The notes under the pieces were generated by a model. That model saw only the letters and a program-made list of their open reading frames with translations. It ran no database searches and was not told the origin of the DNA. Both the position numbers and the translations under genes were made by a program. Positions 16,013 to 23,766 of a stretch of DNA of 36,280 nucleotides are shown in pieces. Positions within the stretch are counted from its first letter, which is position 1, and the number at the start of each line of letters is the position of its first letter. Origin of the DNA: CAYQDF01 sp964416175 (GTDB lineage Bacteria; Chloroflexota; Anaerolineae; Anaerolineales; UBA4823); assembly GCA_964416175.1 (NCBI GenBank), contig CAYQDF010000022.1, positions 1 through 36,280 on the forward strand. Reading direction: 5' to 3'.

Positions 16013-16993
16013 TTAAGCAAACAGGCTCTCAGCGGATCGGATTAGCATGGGTGTGCCGCATACTTCCGTTTCATAAAGTGGAACGAGCGACCGGACCATA
16101 CCATCGAACTTCTCCCAGACATCCTTCATGTAGCGATCTTGCATTCCGACCCGATTCCTGACAAAACCCGGAGAATTCGCGGTGACCTGGCTGCGATCGA
16201 TCAGCATATTCACTACTACTCCACCGACAGGGATTCCGAAGTCGTGAAACCAGTCGATAAAACGGGTGATGACTGCGATGGGCAACGCTTCAGGTAGGGT
16301 AACGAAGAAGAAGGCAGTCAATTGTGGATTTGTCAGGAGTTCCCTTGCCTGGCCCATCCGGTCACGGAAAGCCACCAGGTAATCCATCAGAGGATCAGCT
16401 TCTTTTTTCTTAGTAAAGGAGAGCATCTCTCGAAGCGAGCGGGCTTCTTCCCGACTCTTGAGCATCTTATTCACCCAGAGCGCATAGACTTTCGACATGC
16501 CTAACAATCGGCGGGCATTCGCCGTTGGCGCGGTGTCGAATACGTAAACATCGTATTCATTTTTCAGCATGAGATCGACCATGTTTTCAAACATGGCTGA
16601 CTCTTCGAAAGCCGGATTCATGGTGGCGGATTCGACGAAATCGTCTGCCTTCGTGGAGATATCCGCAAACTTTAGAAACCATTGGATCTTCTCGCGAATC
16701 TCCTGCTTGGATCTTTCGATGGTCTCTTTGGTGTCGATCTCGTATGCCCAAAAGTTGGGAAAGCCTTCTACCTGGGTCGGTTTTCCATAAACATTCTGGC
16801 TCAACAAGCTGCTGCAGCTGTGGACTGGATTCGTTGAGGCCAATATTACTCGTTTCCCCTGATTCGCCAGCCATAGAGCTGTACTTCCAGCCATGACGGT
16901 CTTTCCAACCCCACCCTTGCCGCCAAAAAAGATATACCGCAGGTCTGGCGATTGAAGAAAATAATCCCTCATACTTGTCTTTATGCGATCCAT
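16013..16993 (-). CDS. ArsA/Get3 (TRC40) family ATPase, second of a tandem pair
   Basis: A 326-aa soluble deviant-Walker ATPase. P-loop GGKGGVGKT is at residues 24-32 with the signature lysine at 26. Switch II is canonical (DTAPTANARRLL, from residue 153). Switch I reads STNPVHS: the aspartate that activates water in Get3/ArsA (STDPAHS) is Asn at residue 55. No zinc-binding CxxC pair is seen. Known family members move tail-anchored proteins or energise arsenite export, but no ArsB, ArsR or ArsD is nearby. It is last in a four-gene operon, 12 bp after its paralogue, with GAGGTGG before the start. Slow or absent hydrolysis in this chain is inference. Confidence 0.88.
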   Translation of the reverse strand: MDRIKTSMRDYFLQSPDLRYIFFGGKGGVGKTVMAGSTALWLANQGKRVILASTNPVHSCSSLLSQNVYGKPTQVEGFPNFWAYEIDTKETIERSKQEIREKIQWFLKFADISTKADDFVESATMNPAFEESAMFENMVDLMLKNEYDVYVFDTAPTANARRLLGMSKVYALWVNKMLKSREEARSLREMLSFTKKKEADPLMDYLVAFRDRMGQARELLTNPQLTAFFFVTLPEALPIAVITRFIDWFHDFGIPVGGVVVNMLIDRSQVTANSPGFVRNRVGMQDRYMKDVWEKFDGMVRSLVPLYETEVCGTPMLIRSAESLFA

Positions 16994-17005
16994 TGGTCCA
17001 CCTCA

Positions 17006-17980
17006 CTAATCGGCATACATGATCTCCGATAGCTTTTTGATCATGGGCAATCCAGCTACATCCCGCTCGAGTTCAGGTACGTGGGCGACGACCTGATCGC
17101 CAAACATTGTCCCGATCTGTTCAATATACCGATCCTGCATCTCGATGCGATTGCGCAGGTAAGAAGGTATTTCGAGCTTCAACAGATCTCTTGGCACAAC
17201 CCGGTTGACGACATACCCCGAGATCGGGACATCAAATTTAGCGAACAGCCCTGCTGCTTTCTGGGTGTCAATCAGGATCATCTCTTCAGGCACGACGACG
17301 AAAAAGAATGCGGTTTTTTCCCGATCGGTCAGAATATGGGAGGATTCATTAATCCGGCTGCGTATATACATGAGCTCTCGTAAAATTGCGTCTTCTTCCA
17401 ATTCCCGCTCGCGTTTTAGGCGGGAAACCATTTCCTCATATTCCCGCATTTCTTCACGCAGCCGAGTGATCTTATTGATCCACTCGTCGTATACTTTGGC
17501 CATACTCAAGTAATACAAGGCGTGTCCGAGGGGGACCAGATCGTAGATATAGTAATCGTAGCTCCCCTCGACAACAATATCGACGACAGCATCGAAAATT
17601 GCACTCTCCTCCATGGCGGGTTCCGCGGAAGCTGCCTGAATGTACTGCTCGATCTCTTCGGGGATCTCATCGAATCCATACATATCGAGGATTTTTTGGC
17701 GGATTTCGTTCTGGTACTGCTTTATATGCTGGTCTGCATCAATCTCTTGCGCCCACAGATTTTCCATGATCTGGACCGGCCCTTTACCAAAAATATCCTT
17801 TTCAAAAATATCGGATAAACTTGCCTGAGGGTCCACCGAGAAAACGAGGACTTTCTTTCCCTGGGAGGCCAGCCAGTAAGCGGTCGCTGCTGAAAAAGTG
17901 GTTTTACCCAGCCCGCCCTTCCCGCCGAACATGATATACCGCCGTTCAGGATGTTGTTCGAAGATTCGCTTTAATGACAT
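17006..17980 (-). CDS. ArsA/Get3 (TRC40) family ATPase, first of a tandem pair
   Basis: A 324-aa ATPase paralogous to the next gene. P-loop GGKGGLGKTT is at residues 19-28, and the switch I aspartate is kept (VDPQASLSD, Asp50). Switch II is degenerate: DLVPLGHALYYL from residue 147 instead of DTAPTGHTLRLL. A charged, probably coiled region lies around residues 165-195. Thus it deviates where its partner is canonical and vice versa, which would suit a heterodimer with one working site, as in the two halves of ArsA. It is preceded by two small hydrophobic proteins at spacings of 11 and 14 bp. Its client is unknown. Confidence 0.88.
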   Translation of the reverse strand: MSLKRIFEQHPERRYIMFGGKGGLGKTTFSAATAYWLASQGKKVLVFSVDPQASLSDIFEKDIFGKGPVQIMENLWAQEIDADQHIKQYQNEIRQKILDMYGFDEIPEEIEQYIQAASAEPAMEESAIFDAVVDIVVEGSYDYYIYDLVPLGHALYYLSMAKVYDEWINKITRLREEMREYEEMVSRLKRERELEEDAILRELMYIRSRINESSHILTDREKTAFFFVVVPEEMILIDTQKAAGLFAKFDVPISGYVVNRVVPRDLLKLEIPSYLRNRIEMQDRYIEQIGTMFGDQVVAHVPELERDVAGLPMIKKLSEIMYAD

Positions 17981-17991
17981 CTTAGGCTCTC

Positions 17992-18255
17992 TCAGAACAT
18001 TGCATCCGAGATATCTTTTTCCCGAAGCAGGCGTCGCTTCCAGGTGGATATCTGCGGTACAACGTAAGGCAGCAGGCGGAGGCTGTAATATGGCGGTAAA
18101 ATCGGGATGCCGATCATATCCCCCATCGTGATCAGGATGAAGAGATGCTCCATGCTGGCCCGCGTACGCAGCGCATACCGGCTCATATCATGGGCAGCCA
18201 TTCCGTAGATAACCTCTCTGACGTTCTGTAAGAAACCTTTCTTCTTTTCTGGCAT
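17992..18255 (-). CDS. Small hydrophobic protein, paralogue of the upstream gene
   Basis: An 87-aa protein of unknown function. A basic N-terminus (MPEKKKGF) precedes an amphipathic stretch, a hydrophobic region at residues ~36-70 (HLFILITMGDMIGIPILPPY, then SLRLLPYVVPQI), and a charged tail WKRRLLREKDISD. The core RASMExLFxLxTxGDMIGxPI and SLRLLPYxVPxIxxWKRRxLREK are shared with the 101-aa protein upstream, so the two arose by duplication. The stop is 11 bp before the first ATPase. It could be a membrane anchor or client of the ATPase pair. Confidence 0.75.
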   Translation of the reverse strand: MPEKKKGFLQNVREVIYGMAAHDMSRYALRTRASMEHLFILITMGDMIGIPILPPYYSLRLLPYVVPQISTWKRRLLREKDISDAMF

Positions 18256-18269
18256 ATCGACCTCTTTAT

Positions 18270-18575
18270 CTATAATCCATGGAGATGGTAGTCGTGTTCA
18301 TCGCTGAATTCTTTCTCCCGCAGGACACGGCGCTTCCAGCTGGTGATGCTAGGTACGAGGTATGGCAACAGGCGTAGACTGTAAAACGGCGGCATAATCG
18401 GCAGCCCGATCATGTCGCCGACAGTGGCAAGCATAAACAAGGACTCCATGCTGGCGCGCATTTCCAGCGCATGCAGGGCAACCTCGTAGCCAAACATGCC
18501 ATATAAGAACTCGCGAAGGCTTTTTCCCCTGGTTCGGCTTCGCTGATCGCCTTCTTTTGGCTTGGTCCTCGGCAT
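18270..18575 (-). CDS. Small hydrophobic protein, first gene of the ATPase operon
   Basis: A 101-aa protein with the same core as its 87-aa neighbour: a very basic N-terminus (PRTKPKEGDQRSRTRGK), then MRASMESLFMLATVGDMIGL, PPFYSLRLLPYLVPSI, and WKRRVLREKEFSDE, ending in a His-rich DYHLHGL. The hydrophobic part is long enough to cross or dip into the membrane but contains Gly-Asp and Pro-Pro breaks, so a re-entrant or helical-hairpin shape is possible. GAAGGGA precedes ATG 18575. No homologous named family is recognised. Confidence 0.75.
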   Translation of the reverse strand: MPRTKPKEGDQRSRTRGKSLREFLYGMFGYEVALHALEMRASMESLFMLATVGDMIGLPIMPPFYSLRLLPYLVPSITSWKRRVLREKEFSDEHDYHLHGL

Positions 18576-18670
18576 GAGATTTTCCCTTCGATTATAATCA
18601 GATCCCCAGATATTTATGAAGAAAAGGATTGAAATAGTCCATAATATTTACACAGGGATGGATTTATAAC

Positions 18671-19286
18671 ATGGAAAATTATCAGACCGTATTGATCATC
18701 GCAGTCGCGGTTGTGATGGGGTGGTTCGGGTTTGGCGTGATCACCAATATTCGGCGTGGGAATCGTGTACTCAAGTGGATGCAGCTGGGGCTGCCAGCGA
18801 TGGGGGAAAAAACAACCCTGCGCTGGTTGGGGTCTTCTGCGGTCCATCTCGTGATTGCAAAAGCAAAACCACCTTTCAGGCGTTTCGAGTTGGTGTTGCT
18901 CCTCGAACCCCGTGATGTCCCCTGGCTCTGGATCTGGACACACGCCCGCGGTCGCCGGGATATGCTGATCCTGCGTGGGTTGTTAATGAGCGCTCCTCGG
19001 CTGGAAATCAGCACTCACGGACGCTACGCACCGACATTGGGCTCAAGCGACTCTGGCTGGCCATCAATTCTTAGCGCCCAAAACCAGCTCGGCAGTCTCG
19101 AGTGAGAGCGCAGTTTTCCTGCTCCAAACCGCGAAGAAAATCAACCCGGTGATCTGGCGGCTGGCAGTCCGGCGCGAATTTCCTCAACTGGAGATACACA
19201 TCCCGCTCCCGAATCCCGAATCATCAGATGCCAGGAAATTATTTGATTCCGTCCGTTCCCTGGGGCAGCAGATGGTGGGGAAATAA
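18671..19286 (+). pseudogene. Membrane-anchored hypothetical protein with a disrupted frame
   Basis: From ATG 18671 a protein with one N-terminal helix (TVLIIAVAVVMGWFGFGVI) reads for ~144 codons to a TGA at 19103-19105. Shortly before and after that stop, a different frame carries on as a plausible charged, soluble sequence (ESAVFLLQTAKKINPVIWRL ... ARKLFDSVRSLGQQMVGK) ending at TAA 19284-19286, just before the terminator. A third frame around 19025-19070 (LRTDIGLKRLWLAINS) also reads well. The simplest view is one gene of about 200 codons with one or two frameshifts between 19020 and 19100, either real decay or assembly error. Function unknown. It is divergent from the ATPase operon. Confidence 0.6.
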
Positions 19287-19314
19287 CACCGGTAGAATTA
19301 ATCCCCAACTCAGG

Positions 19315-19357
19315 AGGCCCATCCGGGTCTGAGTCTTCCGGATGGGCCTTCTTCTTT
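19315..19357 (+). terminator. Rho-independent terminator
   Basis: A perfect 12-bp stem, AGGCCCATCCGG (19315-19326) and CCGGATGGGCCT (19338-19349), with an 11-nt loop, followed by TCTTCTTT on the plus strand. It ends transcripts of the disrupted gene at 18671-19286, whose last stop is 28 bp upstream. The convergent cstA gene stops 14 bp further on; the minus-strand side lacks a T-run, so its effect there is less sure. Confidence 0.9.
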
Positions 19358-19370
19358 GGACCAAGCAGGA

Positions 19371-21338
19371 TCAATCACCCGGTTGGGCTGCGGGGGCTGC
19401 AGGTGCAGCTTTCCCATAGCGCAGGTAAGCTTTCAGCCCATCCCATCCAATCAGCAAAGCGGCGACTATCAATAGTATAGAGACCACGATCATCGCCCAG
19501 GCTCCGGCGACGGGCAGACCGCTCATGTTGGGGTTGGTAGCAATGGTCTCGTAGAGATTGCGCGCTGTTACCAGGGTTGCAGCCAGGGTGGTCAGGTACA
19601 TGAAGAGCATCGGGTACAGAGCATATGCAGGGTTGCGATTGGTTGATTTCAGCCAGACTGTCACAACCAGCAGGCTGAGAGCAGCCATCAGCTGGTTCGA
19701 GGCGCCAAACAGCTGCCACAGATACACCCATGTGCCGGTGAGCACGAGAGCCAGGGTCAGGATCATCGTGATGATGGTGGAGACATGCATATTGCGCACT
19801 GCGGGCATGACTTCGCCGACCCATTCAGAAAGGGTAACGCGAGCCACCCGAAAGACCAGTTGCACAACAGTGAGCACGATCACCACAAATGCGCCGAACC
19901 CGAGCGCAGTGCCGAACGCTTCCGGAAGCGCGCCGAAAGTTGCTGCGTTTAATAATTTCCCCACGCCAGCAGCGAACCTGCCCCCGCCGCCCCCTGTGCC
20001 GGCTATGGAGACTGCAACCAGGGACAGTAACGCCAGGGTGTTCTCACTGAACATGGCACCGCCGCCCACTGGCAAGCCATCCGTCTCGTATTCGAGCTGG
20101 CGAGCTGTACCAACCGAGCCAAACAATGCATGCCAGCCTGAGATGGCGCCGCAGGCTATCGTCACGAACAGCATCGGCCAGAGCGGCTGCCAGGGTCGAT
20201 CCGCGACCGCCGAAAAACCTCCCCCGGCAATCGAACACAACTTGGCTTCCACGTCCGCGGCTGTACAGAAAGCTGGGAGGACAAACTGGGCAGTTGGCAC
20301 CGTTTCTCCCGCTGCGTTCAGCGTTGTCGCCCCGGTCAAGGGGGCCAGGACAGCCCCAATCGCGCTCAGGCCGATAACCAGGAGAGTGATCCAGAAACCG
20401 ATATAGTTGACCGGCTGCGCGAACCGCCAGATCGCCAGATTAGCCCCCAGATAGGAGAAGACGAAGAGAAACAGCACCCAGAAGATGTAGTTCGGGAGTG
20501 TTTTGATCAATCCTGCTGCCGGATCGTACGTCGGGGTCTGGGGGCGTTCGCCGGTTTGGGGATTTGGGGCTGGGATGCGAGGATCGGCATTGGTCGGATC
20601 TACCACGGCGAAAAGCGGCTGGCCTCCGCTGATCCCATCGATGGCCTTGTTCAATCCGATGATCGCCTTACCAACCGGTCCCTGGACCAGAGCGCCAGCG
20701 GCATCCCGCGTCTGTCCTAACGGACCGAGGACGATCGCTGCCAGTGTCACAGCCACAACTATCACTGTGACGATGACCAGGTCCATTTTCATCCTATACA
20801 TCATGTAACCGGCGGCCAGCCCCATCAAGGCGAGAACCAGGATCCCAAATGGGACATCTGGACGGGCCGACAGGATTGCTGCCAGGATGCCAACGAATGC
20901 GCCGGCGACAAGAAGCAGGTAGAAGAAAATGAACACGAACAGTACAGTCCGTGTCCTGGGGGCGATCAGCCGGTGGGAGATCGCGCTGAGGCTGTTCCCA
21001 TCGTTGCGGACAGACAACATGATCGCGGAGTAGTCGCTAACCCAACCAATGAAGCTGACGCCGATTAGCAGCCAGAGGATAGCCGGCAGCCAGCCCCACA
21101 GGTTGGCAGCAGTAATCACACCCACGATCGGTCCAGCTGCTGCAATGGATTTAAAGTGATAGCCATAGAGGATATTTCGGCTCGTGGGCATGAAATCCAC
21201 GCCATCCATGTAGAGGGTTGCTGGAGTGGCGCGCTTTGGATCCGACTGGATGACATCCCGGTCAATCCGCCTGGCATAAAAATTGTAGGCGAGATAAATG
21301 ACAACCGCTCCGATAACGACGATGAACAAGGTGTTCAT
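19371..21338 (-). CDS. cstA: Carbon starvation protein CstA
   Basis: A CstA-family peptide/pyruvate carrier of about 655 aa with many membrane helices. Signs are RNILYGYHFKSIAAAGPIVG, WLPAILWLLIGVSFIGWVSD, the SDYSAIMLSVRNDGNSLSAI segment, ACGAISGWHALFGSVGTARQ and WQLFGASNQLMAALSLL. The start is ATG 21338, preceded by AGGAGG at a 6-nt spacing; the frame is open a further 31 codons upstream, but those are poor. CstA proteins are induced by carbon shortage. A broken relative lies at 22155-22575. A thioredoxin-like gene lies directly upstream on the same strand. Confidence 0.92.
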   Translation of the reverse strand: MNTLFIVVIGAVVIYLAYNFYARRIDRDVIQSDPKRATPATLYMDGVDFMPTSRNILYGYHFKSIAAAGPIVGVITAANLWGWLPAILWLLIGVSFIGWVSDYSAIMLSVRNDGNSLSAISHRLIAPRTRTVLFVFIFFYLLLVAGAFVGILAAILSARPDVPFGILVLALMGLAAGYMMYRMKMDLVIVTVIVVAVTLAAIVLGPLGQTRDAAGALVQGPVGKAIIGLNKAIDGISGGQPLFAVVDPTNADPRIPAPNPQTGERPQTPTYDPAAGLIKTLPNYIFWVLFLFVFSYLGANLAIWRFAQPVNYIGFWITLLVIGLSAIGAVLAPLTGATTLNAAGETVPTAQFVLPAFCTAADVEAKLCSIAGGGFSAVADRPWQPLWPMLFVTIACGAISGWHALFGSVGTARQLEYETDGLPVGGGAMFSENTLALLSLVAVSIAGTGGGGGRFAAGVGKLLNAATFGALPEAFGTALGFGAFVVIVLTVVQLVFRVARVTLSEWVGEVMPAVRNMHVSTIITMILTLALVLTGTWVYLWQLFGASNQLMAALSLLVVTVWLKSTNRNPAYALYPMLFMYLTTLAATLVTARNLYETIATNPNMSGLPVAGAWAMIVVSILLIVAALLIGWDGLKAYLRYGKAAPAAPAAQPGD

Positions 21339-21455
21339 ACTTTTCCTCCTGTAGGCGAATACCAATCTTGTAAAATGCAGGAATACTATCAGCAAATTCA
21401 GGGCTTTCGAACGGATCGTATTCTGGAACACCTCCTTTCTGGGCCATTTAGGGAA

Positions 21456-21854
21456 TCAGATTCCCACGTTTGTGACCTCTTCCTGGCCCAAAATAGCCGT
21501 GATGGCTTCTGCCGCTCCCTCGAAATTACCCCCAGGATATCGGTTCTTCCCATCAATCACGATCGCCGGATAGCGGCGGACTCTGTATCTCAGTGACTTA
21601 ATCAGCCCTTCCACTGACGCTGCATCAATGACTTTTACGATCACCTGATCGCAGTGTTTTGTAAGAATCCCCTGCACCCACTCGGACAGGGTTTGATAAT
21701 CCTTTGCAAGGTCAGTTGGGAGACTGCTCTGAACCTGTTCATCATGGATCTGATTTGTGAATCCAGTCTCTCGCCAGAACACCTCACAATGAGTGCAGTG
21801 ATAATAAGCGGTGGGGGCGTATGCCAGAATTTCGATCAATAACGGTTTATCCAT
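21456..21854 (-). CDS. Thioredoxin-fold-like small protein
   Basis: A 132-aa protein. CTHCE at residues ~20-24 is a CxxC pair near the N-terminus, and RRYPAIVIDGKNRYPGGNFE near residue 95 resembles the cis-proline strand and glycine pair of thioredoxin-like folds (YPAIVIDG). The middle (residues 35-75) is polar and variable. A redox or selenium/metal-related role is possible but not shown. It is 117 bp upstream of cstA on the same strand. Its leader contains a hairpin at 21882-21908. Confidence 0.65.
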   Translation of the reverse strand: MDKPLLIEILAYAPTAYYHCTHCEVFWRETGFTNQIHDEQVQSSLPTDLAKDYQTLSEWVQGILTKHCDQVIVKVIDAASVEGLIKSLRYRVRRYPAIVIDGKNRYPGGNFEGAAEAITAILGQEEVTNVGI

Positions 21855-21881
21855 GCGCCTACTTCTTCGTGAAAAGAATCA

Positions 21882-21908
21882 CGCCACCCATATTCTTCAA
21901 GGGTGGCG
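21882..21908 (-). promoter_or_regulatory. Hairpin in the leader of the thioredoxin-like gene
   Basis: CGCCACCC (21882-21889) pairs with GGGTGGCG (21901-21908) over an 11-nt loop. Read on the minus strand, the stem is followed by TGATTCTTTTC, so it could act as a weak terminator or attenuator between the A/T-rich region at 21910-22150 and the start codon at 21854. Confidence 0.4.
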
Positions 21909-22152
21909 CATTACAAAAAATAGGACAACCGGCCGAAAATATACCCATAAGCCAGCCACAGTTCCCCAAAAGTTAATGTGAGGATGCTGGTTAACTTATA
22001 CATAATCAGTTGCAGTTGTATTTCTAAGTTGTTAAGGGTTGCAATTTAAAACACTCAATCAGATAAAAGTTGCACCTTTATAGTATTAATTATCGGATAA
22101 AAAAGGGAAAAAATCAATACTTTATCAGGATTAATCACCAAGTTTCTCCCAT
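21909..22152. other. A/T-rich intergenic region with repeated TTGCA words
   Basis: No gene was seen. The stretch is clearly richer in A/T than its surroundings and has TTGCA at three places (about 22011, 22040 and 22069), each preceded by G or T. It may contain the promoter for the minus-strand thioredoxin-like gene; I could not pick one with confidence. Confidence 0.4.
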
Positions 22153-22154
22153 TT

Positions 22155-22575
22155 ATGAAGACCAGATATTATTCCAGTGATATACACATAACAACAGCCA
22201 TCGGAGAGGTTGCTTCTCTCGCAATAATCCGATCGACATCGCAACGAGCGCGATGCCAGCAAGGAGTTGATTCAGTCCCGGGAAGAGCGGCCAAAGCCAC
22301 TGCTGCAGAAAGGACCGCCTCGAAGGAATCAACAACACCAGGAACGCAAGCTTGATCCTGTCTGGAACCAGCTCACCAATCCGATCACCCAAAGTCTTTC
22401 CCTGGTTGTGGAATGACCACAGAGTGGCGAGCAGTCGGAGATCCAGCCAATGGAGGCTGAACCAAAGATGAGCCAGAGGAGCGCAGGCGCCCAGCCAAAC
22501 TGGAGCGCGATCACGGGGCCGATAATCGGCTCCAGGGAAATAGCCTTAAGATGATCATCGAAGTGTTCTCGCTGT
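22155..22575 (-). pseudogene. Remnant of a second cstA gene
   Basis: Reading leftward, one frame gives FDDHLKAISLEPIIGPVIAL and QFGWAPALLWLIFGSASIGW, matching the early CstA helices. Near 22445 the frame changes, continuing as LLATLWSFHNQGKTLGDRIG and PDRIKLAFLVLLI. It then jumps to LWPLFPGLNQLLAGIALVAM, which matches the late CstA segment WQLFGASNQLMAAL, and stops at 22153-22155. So one frameshift and a large internal deletion have removed most of the carrier. It is a different CstA lineage from the intact gene, judged by residue differences. Confidence 0.8.
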
Positions 22576-22603
22576 TGCCCCCTATCTGTACTATATGAGC
22601 TTC

Positions 22604-22888
22604 TTATAGGATCTCCAGGCTTTCCGAGACAACGCTGACGTCTCTCCAGGAAGTTTCCAGCCAGTGACGGACCTGCTGAAGGTATCGCTGGGTGTGGCCG
22701 TTGTCGTTGCTAACAAGGACGCATGCGATAAGAGCATCCTGCCAGGAATCCAGGTGGTCGATTTCAGCAACAGAGATATTAAACTGCCGGTGCAGCCGGT
22801 GGAGCAGAGGTTTCAACCTGCGGCGTTTCTCTTTAAGAGAAGTGCAGCCTGCCAGGTGAATGTGGAGGGATAACGACCCGATGACCAT
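22604..22888 (-). CDS. DUF503 (YlxP-like) protein
   Basis: A 94-aa DUF503 protein. LSLHIHLAGCTSLKEKRRRL, then FNISVAEIDHLDSWQDALIA and VLVSNDNGHTQRYLQQV follow the family pattern. YlxP-like genes usually sit by rbfA/infB and may bind RNA or the ribosome; here the neighbour is lipM, only 2 bp upstream, so they are likely cotranscribed. Precise function unknown. Confidence 0.85.
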   Translation of the reverse strand: MVIGSLSLHIHLAGCTSLKEKRRRLKPLLHRLHRQFNISVAEIDHLDSWQDALIACVLVSNDNGHTQRYLQQVRHWLETSWRDVSVVSESLEIL

Positions 22889-22890
22889 GG

Positions 22891-23721
22891 TTATTTCTCA
22901 TTCATCCAATCCGGGTGGCGGTATTTGGAGTGGTAGAGTTCGAAGGCCCGGTCCCCTTCCTCGGGGTTCAACCCGACCTGTGTGAACTCGAGATTCAATG
23001 CCTTTTCAAACCCTCGGATCATTGCCTGAGAGGCAATTTCCCAATCTACGGGATAACCCAGAGCTGTCTCGAGTGTTGTCGCCCGACTGATTATCCGATC
23101 GGCGATCCTTTTCCGCTCAGGTTCGTCTCGGAATCTCAGGACCTGTGTGATCCGCGTGAGATCCCCACAGAGGGGTACTGATCCATGCTGGAGTAATCTG
23201 TTTTGACGGCGAGCCTGTGCGCTGCCGATGATTTTCTTGCCTTCCACCGTGATTTCGAAATTCGATGGGACCTCAAAGCAAATTGGATTATCTGGTTGGC
23301 TTAAATTGCCGGTGGATGGAATTTCATCTGCCTGGGCTGAAACACCAATGATGTGCAGGGCTGCGAGCAGAGCGAGCGAAAGCCGGCGATAACTTTCCAG
23401 CACGCCTCCCGAGAGGCGAGGGTCATCCAGAGTTCCAATAACCGCGTATGTAAGTTCATCGGTATGCAGGATCGCCCTTCCACCAGTCGGCCTGCGAACC
23501 AGATCCCAACCTCTCTCTGCCAATTGTTCCTGATCCGCATCGCAGATTGGCTGTGCAAACCCAAGAGAAAGACAGGGGGGAGCCCAGGCATACAACCGGA
23601 GGACAGGGGATGATTTACTCCGCCCGATCGATTCAAGGAGCGCTTCATCTACTGCCATGTTCCAGGCACCGTTCGCCGGTGGGGTTCGCACCAGTCTCCA
23701 GGTCCTTTTTGGATAATTCAT
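22891..23721 (-). CDS. lipM: Octanoyltransferase LipM / lipoate-protein ligase family
   Basis: A BPL/LplA/LipB-fold protein of 276 aa that transfers octanoyl or lipoyl groups to carrier domains such as GcvH or E2 subunits. Evidence: GAWNMAVDEALLESI, VRRPTGGRAILHTDELTYAV, and CFEVPSNFEITVEGKKIIGS followed by AQARRQNRLLQHGSV. The Cys before FEVPS fits the acyl-accepting cysteine of LipM; classical LplA lacks it. The start may be ATG 23721 or TTG 23736. It follows the large anchored protein by 45 bp and precedes the DUF503 gene. Confidence 0.88.
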   Translation of the reverse strand: MNYPKRTWRLVRTPPANGAWNMAVDEALLESIGRSKSSPVLRLYAWAPPCLSLGFAQPICDADQEQLAERGWDLVRRPTGGRAILHTDELTYAVIGTLDDPRLSGGVLESYRRLSLALLAALHIIGVSAQADEIPSTGNLSQPDNPICFEVPSNFEITVEGKKIIGSAQARRQNRLLQHGSVPLCGDLTRITQVLRFRDEPERKRIADRIISRATTLETALGYPVDWEIASQAMIRGFEKALNLEFTQVGLNPEEGDRAFELYHSKYRHPDWMNEK

Positions 23722-23766
23722 CAGTGCAGATTCCAAATTGGAGTAATGGCTGCCAGATTCGAACCA

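Noticed and set aside
16013..17980. Arsenite export ATPase pair
   Set aside because: No arsB, arsR, arsD or cysteine metal site in or beside these genes.
18591..18620. TATAAT with a TTCATA box upstream of the small-protein/ATPase operon
   Set aside because: Transcription would begin inside the ribosome binding site, leaving almost no leader; probably chance.
19558..20406. A 282-codon plus-strand frame inside cstA
   Set aside because: It is antisense to a clear CstA protein and is low-complexity Thr/Pro/Ala, a by-product of codon bias.
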